Source: Elusimicrobia bacterium CG_4_9_14_3_um_filter_62_55 (GTDB taxonomy: Bacteria; Elusimicrobiota; Elusimicrobia; UBA1565). From it: a stretch of 64,000 nt of DNA. The notes below the pieces were generated by a model, which saw nothing but the letters and a program-made list of their open reading frames with translations, was not told where the DNA came from and did no database searches. Shown here piece by piece: positions 26,113 to 34,904 of this stretch. The number at the start of each line of letters is the position of its first letter. Positions within the stretch are counted from its first letter, which is position 1. The stretch is from the NCBI GenBank assembly GCA_002790095.1, contig PFUL01000194.1, forward strand, positions 19,116-83,115, given 5' to 3'. A program made the position numbers and the translations under genes.

Positions 26113-26138
26113 GGTCAATCCCCATTGCGCGCATTGCC

Positions 26139-26666
26139 ATGAAATCCCCTCAAATCCCGTTGGCCGCTCCGCTCGCCGGGGTCGTCGGAGTCGCCGCCGT
26201 TTTCTTTTTCTTCTCCCCTTCCGCGACGAGCGGACCTAAAACCGGAGCCCTTGCCCCGGACTTCACGCTGACTGATTTGGGCGGGCGCACCACCACGCTT
26301 TCGCAGCACAAAGGGCGAGTCGTTTTGCTCGACTTTTGGGCGACCTGGTGCACTTCCTGCGAACGCGAAGTCCCCGAGCTTAAATCGCTCTACGAGGAAT
26401 TTCCGCGCGACCGCTTCGAACTCCTGGCCGTGGCTTGCGACGAGGGCGGGCCCGAATTGGTCGCCAATTTCGCGGCAAAATATCAGTTGCCCTACCCCGT
26501 CCTCTTCGGTGACGAGGCCGTCCAACGGGGCTACCGCATTTTCGGATTGCCCACGAAATACCTGATCGACGCGCAGGGCCTTGTTTTTAGAAAATATCTT
26601 GCGAATACGACGCGCGAGGAAATCGCCGCGGACATTCGAAGCCTATTGGAAAGGAGCTCTTCATGA
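26139..26666 (+). CDS. TlpA/ResA-type thioredoxin family protein
   Basis: PDFTLTDLGGRTTTLSQHKGRVVLLDFWATWCTSCEREVPEL...FGLPTKYLID. Confidence 0.92.
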   Translation: MKSPQIPLAAPLAGVVGVAAVFFFFSPSATSGPKTGALAPDFTLTDLGGRTTTLSQHKGRVVLLDFWATWCTSCEREVPELKSLYEEFPRDRFELLAVACDEGGPELVANFAAKYQLPYPVLFGDEAVQRGYRIFGLPTKYLIDAQGLVFRKYLANTTREEIAADIRSLLERSSS

Positions 26667-27667
26667 ATCGCCGCCTCGCCGTCGCGCTCGTCTCGCTTGC
26701 CGCCGCTTTTCTCACGACGGAAGCGACCCCCGCGCGGGCGTCCTCCCCGACCCCCGACGCGATCGTACGGCACGTTCGCAAGGCGTTCAGTCTTTCCCCT
26801 CTATGGGAGGTCAAGGTCTCCAATCTCAAACCGGCCGCCATGCCGGGTTTTTTGGCGGGGACGCTGACGATCCAAGCCCCGCAGGGCAGCCAGGCCCAAC
26901 CCCTGCTCGCCTCCGCGGACGGCAAGTGGTACTTCGTCGGGGCCGCCTACGCGCTGGAACCCTCTCCGATCTCCGGTTTTAAGACGTTGAAAGCCAATAC
27001 CGATTCCCCGCCGCCGCCCGATTTAAGCGTCTCCAGCGACGGCCGCTTCGCGATCCTAGGCACGCCGCAGAATCTCGACATCGACCCGGATGCCGACCGG
27101 GTCTCCAAAATGAAGCTCACCGGCGTTCCCTTCGCCGGCCCCGCCGACGCCCCATTGACCTTGGTCGAATACTCCGACATGCAGTGCCCGCACTGCAAAC
27201 GCGCGCACGACATCCTTAAAGAGAATCTCGGCGCCTACAAAGGGAAAGTGCGGCGCATTTTCAAAAACTATCCGCTCACAAATCTCCATCCTTGGGCCTA
27301 CCGCGCGGCGCTTGGACTTGCGTGCGCCGGAAAGCTATCCCCCGCTTCGGTCCCTGCCTTCGAATCCGGAGTGTTCGACCGCCAAGAGGACATCAGCGCC
27401 GCGACCGCGAATAAGCCGCCCACCATCGTCGCCGCGGAAGCCGACAAGGCCCTCAAGGCCATCGCCGCCAAGACCGGCCTCGCCGCGGAGAAATTCGCCC
27501 GCTGCCTGGAGGGCCCCGAAGCGAAAAGTCTCGTTGAAGCCGATATCGCCGAGGGAGACCGCGTCGGCGTCAGCGGAACCCCCTCGATCTTCATCAACGG
27601 CCGCAAAACGCGGGGCTACGAGTGGCCCGAGGTTAAGGCGGTGCTTGACGCGATGTCGCTCCGCTAA
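26663..27667 (+). CDS. DsbA-family thioredoxin-domain protein (secreted)
   Basis: Signal peptide; LTLVEYSDMQCPHCKRAHDILKENL, GTPSIFINGRKTRG. Confidence 0.88.
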   Translation: MNRRLAVALVSLAAAFLTTEATPARASSPTPDAIVRHVRKAFSLSPLWEVKVSNLKPAAMPGFLAGTLTIQAPQGSQAQPLLASADGKWYFVGAAYALEPSPISGFKTLKANTDSPPPPDLSVSSDGRFAILGTPQNLDIDPDADRVSKMKLTGVPFAGPADAPLTLVEYSDMQCPHCKRAHDILKENLGAYKGKVRRIFKNYPLTNLHPWAYRAALGLACAGKLSPASVPAFESGVFDRQEDISAATANKPPTIVAAEADKALKAIAAKTGLAAEKFARCLEGPEAKSLVEADIAEGDRVGVSGTPSIFINGRKTRGYEWPEVKAVLDAMSLR

Positions 27668-27677
27668 ACAGAAAGGA

Positions 27678-27725
27678 TTGACACAGTCCCGGTCGGGGTG
27701 CTACTATTGAAACACGGTTTCAATA
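27678..27725 (+). promoter_or_regulatory. Promoter plus palindromic operator for the Fur-family gene
   Basis: TTGACA (27678-27683), -10-like TACTAT (27702-27707, 18-nt spacer), perfect palindrome tattgaaac-acg-gtttcaata (27705-27725), ATG at 27729. Confidence 0.8.
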
Positions 27726-27728
27726 AAA

Positions 27729-28223
27729 ATGCCTCGACCGATCCCTCAAACCCAACACGCGAAGCCCGCGGGCGATCCCGGCGGATACGCCGATCGCGTC
27801 CGCCGAGTCTTCTCCGATCATCTGGCCTCTCACGGACTGCGCCTGACCGCGCAACGCACCGCGATCGTCGATCATCTGCTGCGCAGCGGCCGACATGAAA
27901 GCCTTGAGGAAGTCTACGCGGCCGTCAAACGCAGCGGAATCGGCCGGGCGACGGTGTTCCGGACGCTTCGCATGCTCGAGGAGTGCTCGTTGGTCAGTGC
28001 GATCGCCGACCCGAAAGGAACGAAGCGCTTCGAACTCGATCTCGAGCGGCCTCACCACGATCATTTAATCTGCGTCCGATGCGGCCGCATCCAAGAGGTG
28101 CATTGGCCCAAGCTCGAAAAGATCCAACAGACGGTATGCCGGGAAATGGAGTTTACCCCGCAATGGCATCGGCACGAGATTTTCGGACTTTGCGCGGCGT
28201 GCGAGGAAGGGAAGCCGCGATGA
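27729..28223 (+). CDS. Fur family transcriptional regulator
   Basis: LTAQRTAIVDHLLRSGRHESLEEVYAAVKRSGIGRATVFRTL, HHDHLICVRCGRIQEV, CAACEEG. Confidence 0.92.
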   Translation: MPRPIPQTQHAKPAGDPGGYADRVRRVFSDHLASHGLRLTAQRTAIVDHLLRSGRHESLEEVYAAVKRSGIGRATVFRTLRMLEECSLVSAIADPKGTKRFELDLERPHHDHLICVRCGRIQEVHWPKLEKIQQTVCREMEFTPQWHRHEIFGLCAACEEGKPR

Positions 28224-29167
28224 TTTTTTTTGGCCGGGTGTTGAAACTAGGTTTCATTAACATCCCAATCGCGCTGCTTGCCGCGCTCGTTTTGCTCGCC
28301 GCGCCGCCCCACGCGGAGCGCTCCCGTCTCCTGATGGGAACCTTGCTCATCATCGAAGCACCGGGCGCTGACCGGGCGTCCGTCGACCGGGCGTTTGAAA
28401 CGGTCGCCGAGATCGAGTCCTGGATGAGCAACTACAAACCCGAGAGCGAGTTGTCGCTCTTGAACGCCCGTGCCGGCCTCGGTCCGGTTCCGGTTTCCCA
28501 AGCGCTCTGGGACGCCCTCATCGCCGCACGACGCGCTTGGAAGGATTCCGCCGGCGCGTTCGACCCCACGTTCTCTTCCCCCGGAGAGGCCCGCGGATTC
28601 GGAAAGGTCGCGTTTTTCCCCCGAAAACGCAGCGTTGCGCTGCCCGAAGGCGCGCGCCTGGATCTCGGCGGGATCGGAAAGGGCTGGGCGCTCGACCGAG
28701 CCGCCGAGCGGCTTCGGCGCGACGGCGTCGAAGCCGCCCGTCTCGACTTCGGCGGACAGATTCTCGTTTTTTCGCCTCCCTCAGGGCGAATCATCAGGCT
28801 CGTGGAGATCGTCGATCCGGCGTGCCGACGGATGCCGGTCTCCACGGGCCGCAGTTTTCAATGCGCGAGCGCCGCTTCGCTGCGGCTGCAGGGCGGGTCG
28901 GTCGCCACTTCAAGCAACGCCGAACGGCCCGGCCACATCGTCGACCCCCTCTCGGGAAACTCCATGGCTGACTCCCGCCGCAGCCTCACCGTCGCCGCGC
29001 CGACCGCAACCGAGGCCGACGCGTGGTCCACCGCCCTTTTCATCGCGGGTCCCGAAAAACTCCCCGCGCACCGAGGAATTTGCGCGCTCGAAACCGGGCG
29101 CGATGTCGTTCGCTGGCACGGCGATTGCGACGAATATCGACACCCAGGAGAACCCAAAAAATTATGA
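28220..29167 (+). CDS. apbE: FAD:protein FMN transferase
   Basis: MGTLLIIEAPGAD, EIESWMSNYKPESELSLLNA, LDLGGIGKGWALDRA...LDFGGQILVF, SVATSSNAERPGHIVDPLSG; ATGA overlap with fur. Confidence 0.9.
   Translation: MIFFGRVLKLGFINIPIALLAALVLLAAPPHAERSRLLMGTLLIIEAPGADRASVDRAFETVAEIESWMSNYKPESELSLLNARAGLGPVPVSQALWDALIAARRAWKDSAGAFDPTFSSPGEARGFGKVAFFPRKRSVALPEGARLDLGGIGKGWALDRAAERLRRDGVEAARLDFGGQILVFSPPSGRIIRLVEIVDPACRRMPVSTGRSFQCASAASLRLQGGSVATSSNAERPGHIVDPLSGNSMADSRRSLTVAAPTATEADAWSTALFIAGPEKLPAHRGICALETGRDVVRWHGDCDEYRHPGEPKKL
28241..28257. promoter_or_regulatory. Second TTGAAAC-N3-GTTTCAT operator-like site inside the 5' end of apbE
   Basis: ttgaaac-tag-gtttcat, matching the fur operator half-sites except one base. 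Confidence 0.55.
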
Positions 29168-30450
29168 CACGCAACATCACGCTGTTGGCGACGCTGCTCG
29201 CCGCCGGCCTCGCCTCAACGGCAAGCGCCGCGGACATCGAAACGCTGGAACGGAAGGTGGAAATTCTGACCGAGGAAGTCCAGCGCCTCAAGCTCGGCTC
29301 GGACACCGAACCGGAAACGCTGCAGGGGAAATTCGGGTTTGCGCCCGCGGCTGCCAAGGTTTATCAGAAAGGCGCGAAGAAGGTCTCCGTCGGAGGTTAC
29401 GGGGAAATGGTGTATAAGAACTTTGAGCCCAAGAAGCAAAACGGCTCCGGCGCGGGAACGCGCGACCGGCTGGACTTCCTCCGCGCGGTGCTCTACGTCG
29501 GCTACAAGTTCAACGACTGGATCACCTTCAACTCGGAGATCGAATTCGAGCACGCCACCGAGGGCAAACGCGGAGAGGTCGGCGTCGAGGTGGCGCAACT
29601 GGACTTCACCCCTTGGGGCGAGGTGCTCGGATTGCGCGCCGGTCTGATGCTCACGCCGATGGGCTTAATCAACGAGGTGCACGAACCCACGACCTTCCAC
29701 GGCGTCGAGCGACCGGGCACGGAGTCGAACATCATCCCCTCCACCTGGCGCGAAAACGGCGTTGGGCTGTTCGGCCGCTACAAGTGGTTCGAGTACCGCT
29801 CCTACCTGATGAACGGCTTGCAGGCCGTCAAGGACGGCGGAGCGAGCCCCGCGGTGACGGGCTTCAGCGCGACCGGCGGACTGCGCAACGGCCGCCAGAA
29901 AGGCTCGAACGCCTACGCCGAGGATTTTGCGTGGGTCAGCCGGGTAGATGTCAGTCCGATCGACGACGCCGTCTTCGGCGCGTCTTTCTATATCGGCGAG
30001 GCGGACCAGAGCGCATTGGCCGCCCCGTCGATCCCCGTGACGCTCTGGGACCTGCATTTCAAGGGGCAATACGCGGGCGCCGAACTGCGCGCGCTGTACA
30101 CCGAAGGCAGGATCGGAAACGCCGACGAGCTCAGCGCGCTGCAAGGCGCGACCATCGGCTCCAAACTCTTCGGCGGCTACCTGGAAGCGGCCTACGATGT
30201 CGGTCGCTTCATTCCGGCCGATCGGAAGCACTATTTGGCGCCGTTTATCCGCTACGAGCGCTACGACACCCAGGCGAAAACCCCGAAGGGCTTCGCGGGC
30301 AGCGCCGCCACGAGCCGCCTCGAGTATACCGTGGGTCTGACCTACAAACCAATCCCGCAGGTGGCGGTCAAATTCGACCACATGTTCAACCGCAATCAGG
30401 GGAATACCGGTGTCGGACAAACGAACCTCGGCGTGGGATACATCTTCTAG
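29164..30450 (+). CDS. Outer-membrane porin (phosphate-selective OprO/P-like)
   Basis: Signal peptide, short coiled-coil N-terminus (IETLERKVEILTEEVQRLK), beta-barrel ending in ...NLGVGYIF*. Confidence 0.78.
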   Translation: MTRNITLLATLLAAGLASTASAADIETLERKVEILTEEVQRLKLGSDTEPETLQGKFGFAPAAAKVYQKGAKKVSVGGYGEMVYKNFEPKKQNGSGAGTRDRLDFLRAVLYVGYKFNDWITFNSEIEFEHATEGKRGEVGVEVAQLDFTPWGEVLGLRAGLMLTPMGLINEVHEPTTFHGVERPGTESNIIPSTWRENGVGLFGRYKWFEYRSYLMNGLQAVKDGGASPAVTGFSATGGLRNGRQKGSNAYAEDFAWVSRVDVSPIDDAVFGASFYIGEADQSALAAPSIPVTLWDLHFKGQYAGAELRALYTEGRIGNADELSALQGATIGSKLFGGYLEAAYDVGRFIPADRKHYLAPFIRYERYDTQAKTPKGFAGSAATSRLEYTVGLTYKPIPQVAVKFDHMFNRNQGNTGVGQTNLGVGYIF

Positions 30451-31008
30451 ATGATCCGCTTCAGCCGAATCCTGGCGATGTCGGTTCTCGTCTTGTCGGC
30501 GACCTCCGGACAAGGCCAGGCCCGCCTCCTTCTTTCACGGAAGGAGGCGTTAGGCCTGGCCTTTCCGGCGGACGCCGTCGTCGAGAAGAAAAACGCGTTT
30601 CTTTCCAAAGAGGATCTCACGGCCGTACAACGCGAGGCGCGCGCGCCCGTCGACTCCCGCCTGTGGACCTACTTCGTCGCCGAAAGCAGCGGCCGCGTCG
30701 TCGGCTACGCCTATTTCGACCGCGTCGTGATCCGCACGATGCCCGCGACGGTCATGGCCGCGATTTCTCCGGAAGGCTCCCTTCGCTTTCTGGAAGTGCT
30801 ATCCTTCGACGAGCCGGAGGATTATCTGCCGCTGAAGCGCTGGTTGAAGCTGTTCGAGGGGAAAGCGGATCCGCAGCGGGTCCGAGTGGGCGACGCGATC
30901 CGAAACGTAACGGGCGCCACGCTGACCTCCCACGCCTTAACCGACGCCGCGCGGCGCTTGCTCGGGCTGCACCGAACTTTACACCCGACCAGCGACAACG
31001 AACGATGA
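30451..31008 (+). CDS. FMN-binding domain protein (predicted ApbE substrate)
   Basis: Signal peptide; D-A-I-R-N-V-TGAT-LTS matches the (S/T)GAT flavinylation motif. Confidence 0.82.
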   Translation: MIRFSRILAMSVLVLSATSGQGQARLLLSRKEALGLAFPADAVVEKKNAFLSKEDLTAVQREARAPVDSRLWTYFVAESSGRVVGYAYFDRVVIRTMPATVMAAISPEGSLRFLEVLSFDEPEDYLPLKRWLKLFEGKADPQRVRVGDAIRNVTGATLTSHALTDAARRLLGLHRTLHPTSDNER

Positions 31009-31511
31009 AATACATGGAACAAGGCGGCTTCCAGCACAAGCCGTTCATGCGCTTAACCCTGCTGTGGACGCTCGTCTTCTTGACCGGCCTCTGGATCACG
31101 AATTTCGCGATGTACTTCTCGCGCATGGGCTTGGACCCGGCGAGCGTCGTCTCCTATTACTGCGGCTCGGAGGCGGAGTTTCGCGCGCCGCGCAGCATGG
31201 CGTCGATGCTGGAGGTAAGCCACGTCCATTTGCCGATCATGGGCATAGTCGTGCTGATGCTGACCCATCTGCTGATCTTCGCGCCGTTTAAGGACAAGAC
31301 CAAGTTTTCGTTTATCTGCACGGCCTTCCTCGCGGCCTTGCTCAACGAGGGCGGGGGCTGGCTGGTGCGCTTCGTCGATCCTGGCTTCGCGGTCGTAAAG
31401 GTCGCGGCCTTCCTCGTCTTTCAGGCGACGCTCGCCTTTCTACTGGGCGCGCTGGGAATCTTCCTGCTTAACGGGATGAAGGAACAGCGCAAGCGTAAAA
31501 AAACCGGTTAA
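31005..31511 (+). CDS. Conserved 4-TM membrane protein with His in TM2
   Basis: Four hydrophobic helices; [25 protein letters not shown] overlap with the FMN-binding gene. Confidence 0.7.
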   Translation: MKYMEQGGFQHKPFMRLTLLWTLVFLTGLWITNFAMYFSRMGLDPASVVSYYCGSEAEFRAPRSMASMLEVSHVHLPIMGIVVLMLTHLLIFAPFKDKTKFSFICTAFLAALLNEGGGWLVRFVDPGFAVVKVAAFLVFQATLAFLLGALGIFLLNGMKEQRKRKKTG

Positions 31512-31532
31512 TAGGCTTCGGGGACCGGGAGG

Positions 31533-31655
31533 AATGCGGGCGGCGGGGTAGGCCATAAGAATAGGGGAATGCGTGGCGATAAGAAATTGGGAATCGTCGT
31601 CAACGAGATCGTGGATCCTGCGCAGAAGGGCAAGCTGGCGCGACGGGCCGCGTAA
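31533..31655 (-). pseudogene. Relic of an AAA/ABC-type ATPase C-terminus
   Basis: Minus-strand [42 protein letters not shown] resembles the signature+H-loop end of AAA ATPases (ALSPxRQLALLxRIHDLV...[21 protein letters not shown]); no N-terminal domain or intact continuation. Confidence 0.7.
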
Positions 31656-31712
31656 CGCATCGCCGCCGTCCGGCACAAACATATAGAATGGCGCGTCCCA
31701 GGGAGTGATAAA

Positions 31713-31994
31713 ATGCCTAAAGCGATTTGGAACGGAGCCGTCGTCGCGCAGTCCGAAGACACCGTCGTCGTCGAAGGTAATCACTATTTCCCGGAAAGCG
31801 CGTTGCGCAAGGAATATTTCGTGAGCAGCCCCACGACCACCGTCTGCGGCTGGAAGGGAACTGCCGGCTACTATTCCCTCGTCGTCGCAGGGAAGACGAA
31901 TTCGGACGCCGCGTGGTACTACGCGCAGCCCAAGGAGGCCGCCGAGCAGATCAAGGGCCGCGTCGCCTTCTGGAAAGGCGTCGAAGTCGCATAA
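31713..31994 (+). CDS. DUF427 domain protein
   Basis: [58 protein letters not shown]...[27 protein letters not shown]. Confidence 0.9.
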   Translation: MPKAIWNGAVVAQSEDTVVVEGNHYFPESALRKEYFVSSPTTTVCGWKGTAGYYSLVVAGKTNSDAAWYYAQPKEAAEQIKGRVAFWKGVEVA

Positions 31995-32001
31995 AGCTTC
32001 G

Positions 32002-32268
32002 TCAAGGCGCGTCGACGACCCTTAACGATTCAATGACGGAGGGATTTCTCGTCGGAAGGCAGACAACCCGGTCCGTTCCGTATTCGGCGCGAAGCGAGGC
32101 GAGGACTTCATCGAGCCAAGAGGGACCGACCGACAACACGCCGTCGAAATCCAGTTCTATCGTTTCGTCGTCGGCAGGCTTGACGGTCGCTTTCATGGCC
32201 AACGCAGCCTCGCGGCCGGCGGGCCGAGAGGTCAGAATCTGACCGTATTTCTTCAACTCAACTCTCAT
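32002..32268 (-). CDS. STAS-like domain protein (DUF4325)
   Basis: [31 protein letters not shown] pattern; ATGA overlap with the upstream gene. Confidence 0.75.
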   Translation of the reverse strand: MRVELKKYGQILTSRPAGREAALAMKATVKPADDETIELDFDGVLSVGPSWLDEVLASLRAEYGTDRVVCLPTRNPSVIESLRVVDAP

Positions 32269-33032
32269 TTCAAACTCCATACGATCAAGGTGACGGTGCC
32301 CTCGGACTCGGGAAAGCGCGCAAGTTCCGACCTGCACTCCATGCCGAATTCCCCGTAGTCCACCAGGCCGGAACCGGAACGACAAGCCAGTCCGCGATGA
32401 TGGCTTCCCGTTATAATGTTCCTGACGTATTTTAGACCGTTGCCGCGTCTTTCCGGAGCTCGACCCGACAAGATTTTCTCGAAGGCGACGGTCAGCGCCG
32501 ACTGAGCCTCTATAATCGTCGGATCGACTCGGGCCAGCGACTTCAGGATGCCTTGGCCGCGATCGGCAATGCAAATCCACAGGCGGCGGCCCGTGACCTG
32601 GATTTGATACCAGCACCCGGGGGCATCCTTCCAACTGCCGAGATTATGGTCAAAGCTGTTGTTTCCGATCTCACCGACCGCGGCGATCACCAGCGACTGG
32701 TCATCCTCGCTCAAGCCGGTCTTAGTCAGCCGCGGCAGCCTGCCCGCGAACGAGTCGCGCGTTTCGCAAATGAGATCGGGAGGGCTCTCCGAAGGAGCTG
32801 CGCGCGCGCCGTACCATCCCGCGACTTGCTGCAACTGCGGTTTTCCGGCTATGAAATATCGGACCCTGGGACCCGCTCCTCGACGCTCAAGCAGACCTTT
32901 CCCCAACAGGCTCTTTAGATGGCGATGAATCGCCTGAGGGGTCAGTGCTAAAGCCTGGATCAAATCAGAGGGACGAGTTCCACTTTGCTTCTCTATGATC
33001 TCCATGATGCGTGCGCGAGTAGCAGTCTTCAT
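32265..33032 (-). CDS. Winged-HTH + GHKL/HATPase domain protein
   Basis: ArsR/MarR-like wHTH (RPSDLIQALALTPQAIHRHLKSLLGKGLLERRG) followed by an ATPase N-box EIGNNSFDHN and DRGQGI. Confidence 0.82.
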   Translation of the reverse strand: MKTATRARIMEIIEKQSGTRPSDLIQALALTPQAIHRHLKSLLGKGLLERRGAGPRVRYFIAGKPQLQQVAGWYGARAAPSESPPDLICETRDSFAGRLPRLTKTGLSEDDQSLVIAAVGEIGNNSFDHNLGSWKDAPGCWYQIQVTGRRLWICIADRGQGILKSLARVDPTIIEAQSALTVAFEKILSGRAPERRGNGLKYVRNIITGSHHRGLACRSGSGLVDYGEFGMECRSELARFPESEGTVTLIVWSLK

Positions 33033-33036
33033 AGAT

Positions 33037-33073
33037 TATAGTTTAGTATAAACTATAACTATAAACATGTCCA
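33037..33073 (-). promoter_or_regulatory. Promoter/operator of the HTH-GHKL gene
   Basis: Minus-strand TGGACA (33068-33073) - 17 nt - TATACT (33045-33050); perfect palindrome tatagttta-gta-taaactata (33037-33057). Confidence 0.78.
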
Positions 33074-33088
33074 CTCCCCCCATGAGAT

Positions 33089-33120
33089 GACGGCGACGGG
33101 CCCAAGAGCCCGTTGCCGTC
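33089..33120. terminator. Hairpin between the two minus-strand transcription units
   Basis: gacggcgacgggc-ccaaga-gcccgttgccgtc, 13-bp stem with one G-T. Confidence 0.6.
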
Positions 33121-33139
33121 TCTTTGAGCGCGCGTAATT

Positions 33140-33694
33140 TTAGTGAGGATGTTCCGGGTGTTCTTTGCCGCCCGCTTTCGGGTGCTCGGCGCTCTTCTTT
33201 TCAGATTCTACCGGAACGCGCTGATTCGCCGCGTTGTAGGTGTAGCGGGGCTTCCCCTCGAGCTTGTGCACGGGAATCTCATCGACGACGAATTCTCCCG
33301 CGGCGTTTCGCGACACGAAGAAATCGAGATCGAGCCTCTTTTTCTTTCCCTTTCCGACCGTCTCGAAGTCGGCGCAGGCGAAGAACTCGTTCTCGCCCAA
33401 CCGGGCGATGCGCTTCTTGTGGATTTTGACGAGCTTCAAATCCCAGGTCTTGTCGAGCTCCGCGTCATGAACTCGAAAGGCGCCCTCTTCCTTGCGCTTC
33501 GCCTCGACATAGTCCTCGACCGCCGTCACGAACGCCCCCATCGTTTTCTTGTCCTTCACCCATTGCTTGGCCGACGCCTTCGATTTCTTCGGATGCTCCT
33601 TCTTCCCCGTCGGGTGCTCCTTCGGATGCTCGCCCGCCCACGCCGTTCCCGTCAAGGCCAAGGCTGCGGCAAGCGCCGCTATCTTCATGCTCAT
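33140..33694 (-). CDS. Small secreted protein with EHP-rich termini
   Basis: Signal peptide; GEHPKEHPTGKKEHPKK at the N-terminus and AEHPKAGGKEHPEHPH at the C-terminus. Confidence 0.7.
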   Translation of the reverse strand: MSMKIAALAAALALTGTAWAGEHPKEHPTGKKEHPKKSKASAKQWVKDKKTMGAFVTAVEDYVEAKRKEEGAFRVHDAELDKTWDLKLVKIHKKRIARLGENEFFACADFETVGKGKKKRLDLDFFVSRNAAGEFVVDEIPVHKLEGKPRYTYNAANQRVPVESEKKSAEHPKAGGKEHPEHPH

Positions 33695-34680
33695 GTGCGT
33701 CCTCCATCATCAATAGCGCGGAATGTACGGACAAAATCGAAACGCCGCAGCGGAAGACCGTCCGCCTCGATATAGGGCCTGTCGAAATAGTTAAGGGGCT
33801 TGCCCGTCATGCCGGGAAGGCGAAGCTCCCGCCCGGTTGCGACGAGAACCCGGTTCGCGTCGAGACGCCCGAAATAATAGTCGCTCCGTTCGGGGTGCTT
33901 CCAGGCTTCCGAGATGTCCACCGGGATCCAGCCGCGCCCCTCGGCGTAGAATTCGGCCCAACAGTGATAACCCTTGATATCCCCCGAACTCGCCGCGGGA
34001 AGGGAGTAGCCCATTTTAAAGCGCGCGGGGATGCGTTCCGCGCGCGCCAGCGCGATAAACAGGGAATGAAAATCCGTGCAATTTCCCTTGCCGACCCGGC
34101 ACGCTCGGAGAACGTCCCCGCGCCCCCAACCCGCTTCACGCTTGTCGTACTCCATGCGCGCGAGTACCCGGCGATAGAGGCGGCGCGCTTTCTCCACGGG
34201 ATCGCCCGCTTCCCCGACGGCTTCCCGGGCGATCGCGCGCACCTCGTCGTTGATCACGACGAGCCCGCGCGCCGAGGCGTCAAGCGCCGCATCGGGTTTA
34301 GGCAAAGGCGCCGCCCTGTCCTGCTCGCGGCGCGTGATGCGGTAGCGCAGCGTCACTTCCAAAGGCCCGGCGCCCCCCGGCTGCGCCGCGAAATACAAAA
34401 CCGGGTTTCCGAAATCGGGCTCCCGCCGAGAGATCGCGCGGATCTCCGAATCGACGGAAAGCAGCAAGACTTGCTGGAATTCATCGGCCTGCGGTTGCGG
34501 CAGCCAAACACGGAGCGAGCGCCCCTCGGGAGAGGCCGGGACGCGTAGAATTTCGGTCACCTCAATGTCGCGCACAGGCGGGGGACTCGGAGATAGCGCA
34601 AAACGCCACGCCGCCGCCGCCGCGACGCAAGCGATGGCAAAGCCGACCACCCGGAAGCTGCTTCGCCCGTAGTTCGGCAT
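33691..34680 (-). CDS. Transglutaminase-like domain protein, membrane/signal-anchored
   Basis: GKGNCTDFHSLFIALARAERIPARFKMGY...GYHCWAEFYAEGRGWIPVDISEA Cys-His-Asp triad. Confidence 0.9.
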   Translation of the reverse strand: MPNYGRSSFRVVGFAIACVAAAAAWRFALSPSPPPVRDIEVTEILRVPASPEGRSLRVWLPQPQADEFQQVLLLSVDSEIRAISRREPDFGNPVLYFAAQPGGAGPLEVTLRYRITRREQDRAAPLPKPDAALDASARGLVVINDEVRAIAREAVGEAGDPVEKARRLYRRVLARMEYDKREAGWGRGDVLRACRVGKGNCTDFHSLFIALARAERIPARFKMGYSLPAASSGDIKGYHCWAEFYAEGRGWIPVDISEAWKHPERSDYYFGRLDANRVLVATGRELRLPGMTGKPLNYFDRPYIEADGLPLRRFDFVRTFRAIDDGGRT

Positions 34681-34904
34681 CAGTCCCTGATTCTGCGCCG
34701 AAGCGCCTCAACCCGTGCCGGGTCGGGCGCCATGCCCCAGCGCCTGCGGGCCGCCTTGCCCAACAACTCCATCTGACGGGCGAAGAGGCCGCAAGGCCAG
34801 CACATCGCGAAATGGACGCGAAGACCGACGCGCTTCCACAAGGGCGCGTTGTCGTACTCCCCTTCCGCCAAACGGCGGACGATGTCCCGACAGGGGACGA
34901 TCAT
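34680..34904 (-). CDS. zf-HC2-type anti-sigma factor-like protein
   Basis: HFAMCWPCGLFARQM (HxxxCxxC) directly downstream of and overlapping an ECF sigma gene. Confidence 0.72.
   Translation of the reverse strand: MIVPCRDIVRRLAEGEYDNAPLWKRVGLRVHFAMCWPCGLFARQMELLGKAARRRWGMAPDPARVEALRRRIRD

Noticed and set aside
29613-31511. 632-aa plus-strand ORF spanning the porin, FMN-binding and 4-TM genes
   Set aside because: N-terminal part is an alternative frame of the porin and FMN-binding genes; only its last 168 aa (from 31005) are the genuine membrane protein.
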